Shown here in pieces: positions 1 through 7,354 of a stretch of DNA of 15,228 nt (position 1 is its first letter; the number at the start of each line of letters is the position of its first letter). The notes beneath the pieces are model-generated. The model was not told the DNA's origin. It worked only from the letters and a program-made list of their open reading frames with translations, and made no database searches. The translations under genes were made by a program, and so were the position numbers. Source of the stretch: CAYXVJ01 sp050309435. Lineage in GTDB: Bacteria > Bacillota > Clostridia > Saccharofermentanales > Fastidiosipilaceae. The DNA is taken from the NCBI GenBank assembly GCA_050309435.1, contig JBNRMJ010000024.1:1-15228 (forward strand). The letters run 5' to 3'.

Positions 1-3
1 ATT

Positions 4-92
4 AGACAAGTATTTTTCCAGTTAAGAGAATCAGACAAGTTGTCGGTAGTAGTAAGACAGGATCATAACTTAACAAGACGTCTTTTCTGTCT
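4..92. promoter_or_regulatory. Candidate operator array of AGACA/TGTCT motifs upstream of the DeoR-type gene
   Basis: AGACAAGT occurs at 4-11 and again at 33-40. The second copy is part of a dyad, GACAA-G-TTGTC (34-44). AGACA recurs at 55-59, a perfect palindrome AAGACGTCTT lies at 75-84, and TGTCT lies at 88-92. DeoR-family repressors often bind repeated sites near their own promoter, so this is a plausible autoregulatory region. The motif-to-protein link is inference. Confidence 0.35.
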
Positions 93-106
93 TTTCGGCA
101 TGCTTA

Positions 107-115
107 TGCTAAAAT
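107..115 (+). promoter_or_regulatory. Extended -10 promoter element for the DeoR-type regulator
   Basis: TGCTAAAAT fits the extended -10 pattern TGnTATAAT with one mismatch in the hexamer. It lies about 29 bases before the start codon. No good -35 box stands 16-18 bases upstream, as is common for extended -10 promoters. The TGTCT motif at 88-92 falls in the -35 position, where a repressor could block RNA polymerase. Confidence 0.45.
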
Positions 116-143
116 CAGCACAGAAGCGGCGAGGATGATTTAG

Positions 144-893
144 ATGATACGTGACGAAAGAATTGAAGTAATCAAGCATATTCTCCGGGAGAAAAATATC
201 ATATCGACAGCAGTGCTGGCGAAAAGGCTCTACTGCAGCCGATCGACATTACACCGTGATCTGATCGAAATGGAGAAAGCAGGTCTGGTACGAAGAAGCC
301 GCGGCGGCGTATCTCTCGTCGCCGATCGCTCCGTCGAGTTTCCCACCCGCTTTCGGGCAAGTAAAAATCAGGATAAAAAGGATTCTATCGCCAAAGTAGC
401 GAAAAAACATCTGACTAACGACAGCCTGATCTTTTTGGATGCGAGCACAACCGTCAAGGCTTTAACCCCTTATATCAAAGATCTCAGTAATGTGAGCATC
501 GTCACCAACAGTATTTCCATGGCCAACGAACTGAGTCTGTTTCCGAATCTCACCGTCTTGATCCCCGGCGGTCGCATCATGCCCGGGCACGACGCCATGC
601 TGGGCTTGCAGACCATGAAAAGCCTGGAGGACTTTGCCTTTGATTTGGCGATTTTCTCTTGTAAAAGCGTGGATGAAAACGGCGTCTACGAAGCAGAGTA
701 CGAGCAGGCCTTAATCAAGAAAAGCATGCTGAAACAGGCTCGAAAATCGATCCTGCTCTGTGATTCGACAAAATTCGGCAGCTCGTCCTTCTACCATGTC
801 GCCAAACCACGGGACTTCGATTTTGTTATCTCGGACTCGGGCTTGACGGAAGAGTTGCGGGAGAAGTACTTATCCGCGTCCAAAGAAAAGTAG
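144..893 (+). CDS. DeoR/GlpR-family transcriptional regulator of sugar metabolism
   Basis: This 249-residue protein has the length and two-domain layout of the DeoR/GlpR family. An N-terminal winged helix-turn-helix occupies about residues 5-55, with the recognition helix around SRSTLHRDL (32-40) and the wing at RSRGG. A C-terminal sugar-phosphate sensor domain follows. Family landmarks there are LDASTT (98-103), TNS (121-123), the GG of PGGR (142-143) and DSTKF (207-211). Such proteins usually repress sugar operons and release DNA on binding a phosphosugar. A GAGG ribosome site lies 9 bases before the ATG. It converges with the GNAT gene, leaving 11 bases between them, and points toward the uxu cluster, so control of uronate genes is a reasonable guess. 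The effector cannot be read from the sequence. Confidence 0.9.
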   Translation: MIRDERIEVIKHILREKNIISTAVLAKRLYCSRSTLHRDLIEMEKAGLVRRSRGGVSLVADRSVEFPTRFRASKNQDKKDSIAKVAKKHLTNDSLIFLDASTTVKALTPYIKDLSNVSIVTNSISMANELSLFPNLTVLIPGGRIMPGHDAMLGLQTMKSLEDFAFDLAIFSCKSVDENGVYEAEYEQALIKKSMLKQARKSILLCDSTKFGSSSFYHVAKPRDFDFVISDSGLTEELREKYLSASKEK

Positions 894-904
894 CGAGGAT
901 ACGC

Positions 905-1318
905 TTAAGTAAGCTGTTTTATGAAGAAGAGTTCGTATTCGCCGTCCGACTGCATGAAACCGCCCACCGCCTTATATCCCATTCTGAGATAAAAATGCTG
1001 TGAGTATTCGTTTTGCTGAGTAGAGGTCATCAGCTCTCTATAACCCAGCTTTTTCATGTCCTCCTCCCAGCATTCGACCAGTAAACGGCCGATACCGCGG
1101 GCACGATACTCCTCAGGCAGATAAAGCATGTTCATGAAAGGCGTATTATCCCAGAATAAGTTATAACGAAGCCAGCCCGCGAAGTACTCGTCGTCGTACA
1201 CGACATATACCTCTTTGTCGGCGATCTTTTTCTTCAGTACATCGACCGCAACATGCCGGTCGTGTTTCATAATCCGTTCGAAATCGTCATCCGTCGCGAG
1301 TCGTATCTGAATATCCAT
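905..1318 (-). CDS. GNAT-family N-acetyltransferase
   Basis: A 137-residue single-domain GNAT protein, which transfers an acetyl group from acetyl-CoA to an amine. The acetyl-CoA pyrophosphate-binding motif A is seen as RARGIG at residues 72-77, just after the beta strand NMLYLPEEY, and the usual C-terminal FYLRMGYKAVGGF segment follows (109-121). The ATG at 1318 is preferred because GGGGAGG lies just upstream. An in-frame ATG at 1348 has no ribosome site. It is last on the minus strand after uxuA (70 bases away) and may be read through from it. The substrate is unknown, and no functional tie to uronate use is evident. Confidence 0.85.
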   Translation of the reverse strand: MDIQIRLATDDDFERIMKHDRHVAVDVLKKKIADKEVYVVYDDEYFAGWLRYNLFWDNTPFMNMLYLPEEYRARGIGRLLVECWEEDMKKLGYRELMTSTQQNEYSQHFYLRMGYKAVGGFMQSDGEYELFFIKQLT

Positions 1319-1388
1319 ATTCCTCCCCTTTTCCTTGTTAAAGAACATTCGAGCCCGGACCGTTTTGCGTCCGAGCCCGATTCCATTC

Positions 1389-2309
1389 TCAAGTCACGGC
1401 AGAAGACGCGCTTTGATCTGCTTTCGAGAGTGCTTCCCATATACCGTTCAAATAAGCGACACCCAAGGCCCGGTCATATAAACCGTAGCCGGGTCTGCCC
1501 TTCTCATCCCAGATCATGCGACCGTGGTCCGGCCTGATATAAACATCCGCTGCCGTCTCGTAAATTGCTTTCATGATCTCCACCATGTCGAGACTGCCAT
1601 CGGAGCTCAAATGCGAAGATTCCATAAACTTCAGATGAGCCAGGTGTTTGACGTTTCGCACATGAACCACGGCAAGCCTGCCTTTTTCTCCGAAACGGCG
1701 GATAATTGAGGCCACGTTGTTTTCCGGATTAGAGCCCAGCGAGCCCGTACATAAACAGAGGCAGTGAGCCGGGCTGTTGTTTAAAGCCAGGATTTCGTCA
1801 AACTGTTCGGGACGGTGGGCGATTCTCGGTATGCCGAAAATCGGCCAGGCCGGATCGTCCGGATGCAGCGCCATCTTGAGACCGACTTCTTCGCAAACCG
1901 GCATAATCTCGTCGAGGAAGTACTTCAAATTCTCGAGCAGGCAAGTCTCGTCGATCGTCTCGTATTGCGAAATCAAGAGATCGAGCTCAGCCATGCGGGA
2001 AGGCTCCCAGCCGGCCAGCGTAAATCCACCCGAACCTGAACGCATGCGTTCGAGGAGATCTCCGGGCGAGAGATTCTGCAAGTCGAGACCGTCGTAATAC
2101 ATCGTATTGGAACCGTCCTCGAGTCCGAAAGCCAGATCGGTCCGAACCCAGTCGAAGACAGGCATGAAATCATAGATAATGACCTTGATTCCATGCCGTG
2201 CCAGATTACGAATCGTCTGCTTATAACGATCGATGTAGAGATCCCGGTCCGCTCTGCCCTGCTTGATCGCTTCGTGGACCTTCACGCTTTCGATCACTGT
2301 CGCTGCCAT
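1389..2309 (-). CDS. uxuA: Mannonate dehydratase, N-terminally deleted (probable pseudogene)
   Basis: UxuA removes water from D-mannonate to give 2-keto-3-deoxy-D-gluconate in cytoplasmic hexuronate breakdown. This 306-residue frame matches the family from VIESVKVHE onward. The metal-site residues expected from known UxuA structures are present: His149 in LHPDDP, Cys187 in CLCTGS, His216 in VVHVR and Asp261 in RPDHG. Family members are about 350-395 residues long, and the first strand and helix of the TIM barrel are missing. The real start (MKMCFRWYG, ribosome site AAAGGA) lies at 2331 in another frame, so this ATG is probably only internal and lacks a good ribosome site. Any product made from it would probably be unstable or inactive. 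It lies directly downstream of uxuB. Confidence 0.88.
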   Translation of the reverse strand: MAATVIESVKVHEAIKQGRADRDLYIDRYKQTIRNLARHGIKVIIYDFMPVFDWVRTDLAFGLEDGSNTMYYDGLDLQNLSPGDLLERMRSGSGGFTLAGWEPSRMAELDLLISQYETIDETCLLENLKYFLDEIMPVCEEVGLKMALHPDDPAWPIFGIPRIAHRPEQFDEILALNNSPAHCLCLCTGSLGSNPENNVASIIRRFGEKGRLAVVHVRNVKHLAHLKFMESSHLSSDGSLDMVEIMKAIYETAADVYIRPDHGRMIWDEKGRPGYGLYDRALGVAYLNGIWEALSKADQSASSAVT

Positions 2310-2331
2310 ACCAGCGAAAGCACATCTTCAT
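2221..2331 (-). pseudogene. uxuA: Detached 5' end of uxuA, out of frame with the rest
   Basis: The minus strand reads AAAGGA, 8 bases, then ATG at 2331 and MKMCFRWYGSDSD, the typical UxuA N-terminus. Without a stop it then runs into the later part of the gene in the wrong frame and terminates at TAA (2223-2221) after 36 codons. The join lies at about 2293-2297, where GTGAT can be assigned to either side (Ser-Asp on one, Val-Ile on the other). This points to a deletion between short direct repeats, its size not a multiple of three. Confidence 0.8.
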
Positions 2332-2379
2332 TGAACAGTTCCTTTTAATCCATACACTCGACTTGATTCAAGTCGTCCG

Positions 2380-3993
2380 TTAAGCTTCGTTCACATATTT
2401 ATGCAAGGTTTTTCTGACCGCGCCGGGTCCTTCCATCATCTCGGCGAAGTAAGTCTTGATCCGATCGCCTAAACCGACTTCCAGAAGATCATTACGGAAG
2501 AGATCCTTATTCTTCAGGATCGGATCGAGTTTCGATGTATCAACAGCCTCGCCAAGTTTCAGATCTTTCACGTAAGCCTGAAGATCATTCAGCAGAGGAT
2601 CCGGTGAAACCTTCATCTCTCCGCCTGCGTCGTTGACGCCGATCAGATAGCGGAACCAGGCAGCGATGGCCAGCGGGATGAAACGAAGTTTATCTGCCCG
2701 GCCGTGCTCGGCGTAAAGTTTGATGGTTTCGCCGAATCGAATACCGACCTTCTGACTGGTATCCGTCGCGATACGCCCGGGAGTATCGGGCATGTAGGGA
2801 TTGGGCAGGCGCTCGCGGATAACCGTATCCAGGAAGTCAACGGGATTCACGATACCCGGATCCGCCACGTAAGGCATGCTCTCCTTGTAACCGATACCCT
2901 TGATCAGTTTGACGATGTCTTCGTCGTCCATTTCCGCGGCGATCGTCGCATGATCCAGCAGGCAACCGGTAATCGCCATCGCCGTATGTAAAGGATTCAG
3001 ACAGCTGCAGACCTTCATGCGCTCGAATTTATCGACCGTTTCCTGATCCGTCATATGTACACCGACTTCTTCGAGCTTCGGACGACCGTTCGGAAAACGA
3101 TCTTCGATGACCAGATATTCCGCGGCTTCCGTGTTCACGAAACCGGCAGCAGGTCGACCATCGGCTGTCTTACCCATATTGCCCACAGCAAGACCGTCTT
3201 CCAGCAAACGTTTGGCCACGCGGGCATCCGGACCGGGCGTGATCTTATCAATTACGGACCAGGGGAACGAAACGTTTTTATCGTCTTCGAGCCAGGCCAC
3301 AAAATCGCTTCCGACTGCATTTCTCTCCTGCCAGGCTCGGGCGATTGTCAGAACCGAGTCTTTCAACTTATCTCCGTTATGCGAGAAGTTGTCCATGCTG
3401 ACCACGGCCATCGGCTGTTTCGCGGTATTGAAGCGACGCCAGAGTAAGGCTGCCGTCAGGCTCATCGCATGCTCGAAGCGAGCGGCTTCGGGACCGGCCT
3501 CGATATCGGCCTTGATGCCTTTTTGGAATTCTCCGTCCAGGCCGCGGATCTGATAACCCTTTTCAGTCACGGTGAAGCTGAGCATCTGAAGATCAGGGTT
3601 TTCGAACATCTTCGCCAGGAGGGCGACATCATCCGGATTCTGACCGTCCAGAGCCTTCGTGACACTGCCGATCACCTGTTTTTCTAGCTTGCCGTCGGCA
3701 AACATCTTCACCTGAAGCGCCAGATTGTCAAAAGGCCGGTACTGAGAATCCGGAGTGGAAGGTCCTGTCGGGGATACGACGACCACACCGCTGTCGAGCT
3801 TGCCTTCTTCGATCAGCATTTGAGCGAGTACCGCGATGTATCCGCGGAAGAGGTTGCCGGGACCGATGTGAATCCAGGCAGGCTTGTCGCCGCTCTGTTG
3901 AGCCAGTGTTTCGGGATCAAAAGACGGAAGCGCCACGCCGGCGGCTTTCCAGGCCTCGCGATCCTTCAGTCCTTCGTAATTCAGTTGAAGCAT
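2380..3993 (-). CDS. uxuB: D-mannonate oxidoreductase (fructuronate reductase), mannitol dehydrogenase family
   Basis: A 537-residue long-chain polyol dehydrogenase that reduces D-fructuronate to D-mannonate with NADH in the cytoplasm. The N-terminal Rossmann loop is IHIGPGNLFRG (41-51). Later family landmarks are TVTEKGY (141-147), SMDNFSHNGD (199-208) and FPWSVIDKITP (243-253). The catalytic helix has Lys327, Asn333 and His336 in K-x5-N-x2-H. The start at 3993 is chosen because AAAGGAG sits 7 bases upstream; an upstream in-frame start at 4026 has no such site. The length matches the Firmicutes type rather than the shorter E. coli UxuB. The adjacent uxuA supports the uronate role over mannitol or other polyols. 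The frame is intact. Confidence 0.9.
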   Translation of the reverse strand: MLQLNYEGLKDREAWKAAGVALPSFDPETLAQQSGDKPAWIHIGPGNLFRGYIAVLAQMLIEEGKLDSGVVVVSPTGPSTPDSQYRPFDNLALQVKMFADGKLEKQVIGSVTKALDGQNPDDVALLAKMFENPDLQMLSFTVTEKGYQIRGLDGEFQKGIKADIEAGPEAARFEHAMSLTAALLWRRFNTAKQPMAVVSMDNFSHNGDKLKDSVLTIARAWQERNAVGSDFVAWLEDDKNVSFPWSVIDKITPGPDARVAKRLLEDGLAVGNMGKTADGRPAAGFVNTEAAEYLVIEDRFPNGRPKLEEVGVHMTDQETVDKFERMKVCSCLNPLHTAMAITGCLLDHATIAAEMDDEDIVKLIKGIGYKESMPYVADPGIVNPVDFLDTVIRERLPNPYMPDTPGRIATDTSQKVGIRFGETIKLYAEHGRADKLRFIPLAIAAWFRYLIGVNDAGGEMKVSPDPLLNDLQAYVKDLKLGEAVDTSKLDPILKNKDLFRNDLLEVGLGDRIKTYFAEMMEGPGAVRKTLHKYVNEA

Positions 3994-4014
3994 GTCGGTT
4001 CTCCTTTGCAATTT

Positions 4015-4030
4015 ACGTAATGACATACGT
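4015..4030. promoter_or_regulatory. Candidate operator ACGTA-N6-TACGT before uxuB
   Basis: A perfect dyad with ACGTA at 4015-4019 and TACGT at 4026-4030, separated by six bases. It lies between the predicted -10 box and the uxuB ribosome site, a classic place for a repressor to act. The protein that binds it is not known from the sequence. Confidence 0.35.
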
Positions 4031-4041
4031 TGGTTAAATTA

Positions 4042-4070
4042 ATCATGCCTTATTCGCCTTGTGCATTCAA
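4042..4070 (-). promoter_or_regulatory. Candidate promoter of uxuB-uxuA, with -35 inside a dyad
   Basis: On the minus strand TTGAAT (4070-4065) is followed by 17 bases and CATGAT (4047-4042), each four of six to the sigma-A consensus. The -35 box falls within an imperfect inverted repeat: arms 4050-4061 and 4068-4078 share GCGAATAA/TTATTCGC with one bulged base. As RNA the hairpin has no T-run behind it, so it looks more like an operator or leader stem than a terminator. Confidence 0.4.
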
Positions 4071-4087
4071 GCGAATAAAGTTCCCGT

Positions 4088-5050
4088 TCAGACGGGGAAA
4101 AGCATCGAGGCCGTATAGATCGTTCCGATCAGAGTCACGCTGCAGAGTATCGTCGACATCAAGACAACTTGAGCCGCATAGTCCGGATGGTTATCCGCAT
4201 CCGCCGCGATCAAAGCCGTATTGACAGCCGTCGGCACGCCCGAGGAAATCATCAGAGCCTGAGCCGTCACGCCGCCAAGTCCTACAAGCCTGATCAGGAG
4301 GAAAGCCAGAAGCGGACCGCCGAGCAAACGCAGGAAGACTGCCACATAAGCCGCCCGCAGCTTGATTTCGAGCTTCGAACGGGAGAGTTGAACACCCAGA
4401 GTTAGCAGAGCAATCGAGACCAGACCGTTGCTGATGTATTTCAGCGCCGTCCAGACGGGTGTCGCCTCGATGTTGAAATCAAGGTTACGAAAGAGCAGAG
4501 CCAGCAGCACACCGTAAATGGTCGGCATGGTGACGACCTTGACCAGGGCTTCTTTCCAGGTCACTTTGGCACTCCAGGCGTTATAGTAGCCGATCGTGTT
4601 CGTTGTAGCATTTTGAACGACGAGGACCATAATCTGCGTAGCCAGAGCCGTCGTCAGCCAGGGTGTTTCTCCGTTCTCCAGGAATTTTCCCGTCGAGAAA
4701 ACGAGCGTCACGAGGGGAATGCCGATGTTGCCGCTGTTGTAAAAAGCGATCGAATTCTGAAAAGCCTTCGTCTGACTTTTCCCCAGTTTCAGGGGTTTGG
4801 CCGCGACCCGTGCCACCAGAAGATTGACCACAAGCATCACGCTCGCCACGGCAAAGGCCATCACCGCCTTCACATCCAGATCAGCCGAATAAAGGTTGGT
4901 GAAGGTAAAAGCGGGTACGAAAACGTAAAAATTCAAGCGGGAAAGAGTCTGTAAATCAAGCTTGAAGGTACGCCCCATCAACAGACCCAGAAGGATCAAA
5001 ATAAAGATCGGCAGAATATTGTTCAGAAAGATATTAAATATGACGTCCAC
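4088..5050 (-). CDS. AEC-family transporter (auxin efflux carrier-like permease)
   Basis: A 320-residue integral membrane protein with about ten hydrophobic segments in two halves, the AEC layout. The conserved crossover sequence NSGNIGIPL lies at residues 105-113 and its counterpart SSGVPTAVN at 269-277. Bacterial members are thought to move small carboxylates such as malate or other organic acids; a role with uronates or aldonates is only suggested by the neighbours. The start is a GTG at 5050 that shares its first base with the TAG stop of the oxidoreductase gene, with GGGAG 7 bases before it, so translation is probably coupled. A longer in-frame start at 5080 lies inside the upstream gene and is less likely. 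Confidence 0.85.
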   Translation of the reverse strand: MDVIFNIFLNNILPIFILILLGLLMGRTFKLDLQTLSRLNFYVFVPAFTFTNLYSADLDVKAVMAFAVASVMLVVNLLVARVAAKPLKLGKSQTKAFQNSIAFYNSGNIGIPLVTLVFSTGKFLENGETPWLTTALATQIMVLVVQNATTNTIGYYNAWSAKVTWKEALVKVVTMPTIYGVLLALLFRNLDFNIEATPVWTALKYISNGLVSIALLTLGVQLSRSKLEIKLRAAYVAVFLRLLGGPLLAFLLIRLVGLGGVTAQALMISSGVPTAVNTALIAADADNHPDYAAQVVLMSTILCSVTLIGTIYTASMLFPV

Positions 5051-6036
5051 TATTCTTCTCCCGGGTAGGTTACGCCCCACTCTGCGCGCATTTTATCCAT
5101 CGTATCCATCCAGGCCAGCGTCTCGGCCTGAGTCTGCCAGGGAGATTCGAGCAGACCTTCGCGCAGGCAGCGGGCCGCCTCGGCCACCTCGAAGTTAAAG
5201 CCGTTTACATTCGGGTCGCGATGATAGACTTCGCGCGTACCGTCCGGGCGTGTCAAAATAACCTCTTTCGGGTTGAAGAAAGGAACCGGGATATCAATTT
5301 GACCTTCCGTACCAAAAATACTGGCTTCATTTCTGAAGTCGCAGACCACGCTCGCACTCATCGTCGCCGTACGCGTGCCGTAGCGCAGCAGAGCGGAGTA
5401 ACTGCGATCGACACCGGTAATCTCGTCAATTTCCGCGAAATGAAGAATCTCGTCGGGTTCATAACCGAAGACCAGCGCCGGAATCGTGAGCGTGTAAACA
5501 CCGAGGTCCAGGAGCGCGCCGCCGCCCAGATCGCGGTTCAAATGACGGATGGAACGATCTTCGCCGCCGTTAAAGCCGAAGCGGGTCTGCACCAGACGCG
5601 GTTCGCCGATCCGGCCTTCGTCGATCCAGTGTTTGACCTGCTGAATCGCAGGATTATAACGGGTCCATAGACCTTCCATCAGGAGCAGGCCGCGCGAGCG
5701 GGCCAGTTCCATAACCTCTCTGCTTTCTTTCCCGTTCATGGCAAAGGGCTTCTCCACCAATACCGGCTTATTGTGCTCCAGGCAGAGTTTGGCCAGGGAC
5801 GCATGATAAGGATTAATAACGGAAATGTAACAGATGTCGACAGCCGGATCTGAGACCAGCTCTTCATATGTACCATAAGCGATCTGGCCGCCGAACTCCT
5901 CGGCGAAGCGAATGGCTTTGTTGTAGTCGCGCGAAGCAACGGCGCGGAGTTCGGAACCCTCTGTCTGACGAATGCCTTCGGCAAAACCGCGGGCGATTCC
6001 CCCCGGTCCTAAAATTCCCCAACGAACTGTTTGCAT
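5050..6036 (-). CDS. Gfo/Idh/MocA-family NAD(P)-dependent oxidoreductase
   Basis: A 328-residue cytoplasmic dehydrogenase of the Gfo/Idh/MocA family. The N-terminal Rossmann loop GILGPGGIA is at 7-15, and the catalytic-lysine motif EKPF is at 95-98. The C-terminal substrate domain contains GLWTRYNPA (122-130) and GGGALLDLGVYT (171-182), a pattern typical of the dihydrodiol dehydrogenase-like branch that acts on sugars or sugar acids. A GGGAGG ribosome site precedes the ATG. It is coupled to the AEC transporter by the TAGTG overlap. The substrate cannot be fixed; a sugar or sugar acid linked to uronate use is an inference from context. Confidence 0.88.
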   Translation of the reverse strand: MQTVRWGILGPGGIARGFAEGIRQTEGSELRAVASRDYNKAIRFAEEFGGQIAYGTYEELVSDPAVDICYISVINPYHASLAKLCLEHNKPVLVEKPFAMNGKESREVMELARSRGLLLMEGLWTRYNPAIQQVKHWIDEGRIGEPRLVQTRFGFNGGEDRSIRHLNRDLGGGALLDLGVYTLTIPALVFGYEPDEILHFAEIDEITGVDRSYSALLRYGTRTATMSASVVCDFRNEASIFGTEGQIDIPVPFFNPKEVILTRPDGTREVYHRDPNVNGFNFEVAEAARCLREGLLESPWQTQAETLAWMDTMDKMRAEWGVTYPGEE

Positions 6037-6107
6037 AAATGATCCTCCCGGACATTGATTGACCTTAATGACTAAGATAATACCCGAAAGAAGCGCCGTT
6101 CGCTATG

Positions 6108-6124
6108 CAAGATTGCTTATCTTG
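6108..6124. other. Short perfect stem-loop after the DUF6930-like gene
   Basis: CAAGAT (6108-6113) and ATCTTG (6119-6124) form a 6 bp stem with a 5-base loop in the 108 bp gap between two minus-strand genes. No T-run follows on either strand, so it may be a weak terminator, an mRNA-end structure or chance. Confidence 0.25.
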
Positions 6125-6144
6125 AGCGGAAACTCCGGTGGCAA

Positions 6145-7263
6145 CTAATGCATTTGATTTGTAATGTTGGCGAATATCATGTCATGCAGCGGATTGCTCC
6201 GAAGCAGGGCATAAGGAATGTCAAAAGCCTCCAGCAGGGAGTCAATCGCGGCCAGGGCGATTTCGTCGTCCAGACTGATCAAGGCGGGCCGTCCGACCTC
6301 GTCGAGCAGGCGGATCAGAAACTCCGGCCAGCTTTTATACTCGTCGACATCCGAGCGCAGGGTATCGAAACTCACCACCTCGCCGGATAAATCATTGGTA
6401 GCCACGAAGAGATAGAGATTAATAAAGCTGCCGTCTTTATCCTGCACGGGCTGACGGAAGCGAAACAGATCCAATGACAACTCGGCATCCGTCTGAGGCA
6501 GTCGTTCGATGCGCTCGACCGTAAACTCGTCTATTTCCGTAAAAGCGGGCAGGTAAAGATCACCGGGGCTCTCGCTTTGAGAATATAGCCAGCGCTGATC
6601 GTCGACCGACCACGAACGGCAAAGAATTTTCTTCTTGTCGCCGGAAAATCCGATCCGGCCGGCTTCGATATCGCCGAGTATAGTCAGAAGTTGATCAAGT
6701 AAAAAGGCCAGATGCTCCAGATCGGAGAGATCGGGGTAGGAAAGCGGCTTGTTGGGTTCGAGCACCGTGATGTAAGGCCAGGCACCGCGAAACGAAAAAC
6801 CGAGGCTGCGCACGAGTTCTGCATAATCGTCGGGGATCTCCGTTCGCTTCATGAAGTCGAGGCGATAGGCGTTCAAACGGCTCAAAAGCCGGCTGACCAG
6901 GCGGGCGCTCAGATCGGCCTCGCGGTCCAGCATGTAACGAAGACTCCACTGTCCCCAGTCCCCCAGGAAAAACTGCACGCCGACATTCCGGCCATCCTGA
7001 CCGATCATGGAGGCTAGTGTCAGCTCGAAACTGCCCTTGTCTTTTTCGATGCCGATGATATCACGGGCATGCAGATACTGCCAGGGCTTCTTTTTATAGA
7101 GCTCGCGGCTGCGCGCGAAAATCGTACGCCATAAATCCAGACCGGCCTCGCCGATCGAGGCGGCATCGATGCTCATATGGCGCAAGAGCGTCCGATCATC
7201 GGACCAGGATGTTTCCGAACCGGCGTCGTCGATATTGAAACCAAATTGATCTTCACCTGCCAT
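6145..7263 (-). CDS. Conserved protein resembling DUF7309 plus DUF6930 domains
   Basis: A 372-residue, acidic, soluble-looking protein with no signal peptide or membrane span. Residues about 45-115 (WRTIF through PWQYL, then a beta-rich segment ending in VQFFLGDWGQWSL) resemble the N-terminal unit of a family I recall as DUF7309. The end, around GRPALISLDDEIALAAIDSLLEAFDIPY without the first residues (from about 324), resembles the DUF6930 unit. I recognise these from memory only and no catalytic motif is visible. The start at 7263 is chosen over 7269 because AGGAGG lies 8 bases from it but only 2 from the other. It has its own likely -10 box at 7296-7301. No function is proposed. Confidence 0.6.
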   Translation of the reverse strand: MAGEDQFGFNIDDAGSETSWSDDRTLLRHMSIDAASIGEAGLDLWRTIFARSRELYKKKPWQYLHARDIIGIEKDKGSFELTLASMIGQDGRNVGVQFFLGDWGQWSLRYMLDREADLSARLVSRLLSRLNAYRLDFMKRTEIPDDYAELVRSLGFSFRGAWPYITVLEPNKPLSYPDLSDLEHLAFLLDQLLTILGDIEAGRIGFSGDKKKILCRSWSVDDQRWLYSQSESPGDLYLPAFTEIDEFTVERIERLPQTDAELSLDLFRFRQPVQDKDGSFINLYLFVATNDLSGEVVSFDTLRSDVDEYKSWPEFLIRLLDEVGRPALISLDDEIALAAIDSLLEAFDIPYALLRSNPLHDMIFANITNQMH

Positions 7264-7295
7264 GCCCATGACCTCCTCTTTTAATGAATTGGCAC

Positions 7296-7301
7296 ATTAT
7301 A
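7296..7301 (-). promoter_or_regulatory. Promoter -10 box of the DUF6930-like gene
   Basis: A perfect TATAAT on the minus strand lies about 33 bases before the start codon. No clear -35 hexamer stands 16-18 bases upstream. A 10 bp palindrome CACATATGTG at 7325-7334 sits just upstream of the -35 position and may be an activator site or chance. Confidence 0.5.
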
Positions 7302-7354
7302 ACCCAGGCAGGAGAAAAATTCGGCACATATGTGAAAAAGAAGGCTGAGAGGGT

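Noticed and set aside
1345..1380. Hairpin CGGAC/GTCCG with flanking GAGCCCG repeats between uxuA and the GNAT gene
   Set aside because: The stem is only 5 bp with an 8-base loop and no T-run on either strand, too weak to call a terminator.
3055..3553. Two long plus-strand frames opposite uxuB (130 and 148 codons)
   Set aside because: They are antisense to a full-length, motif-rich uxuB, overlap each other, and show no recognisable domain or ribosome site.
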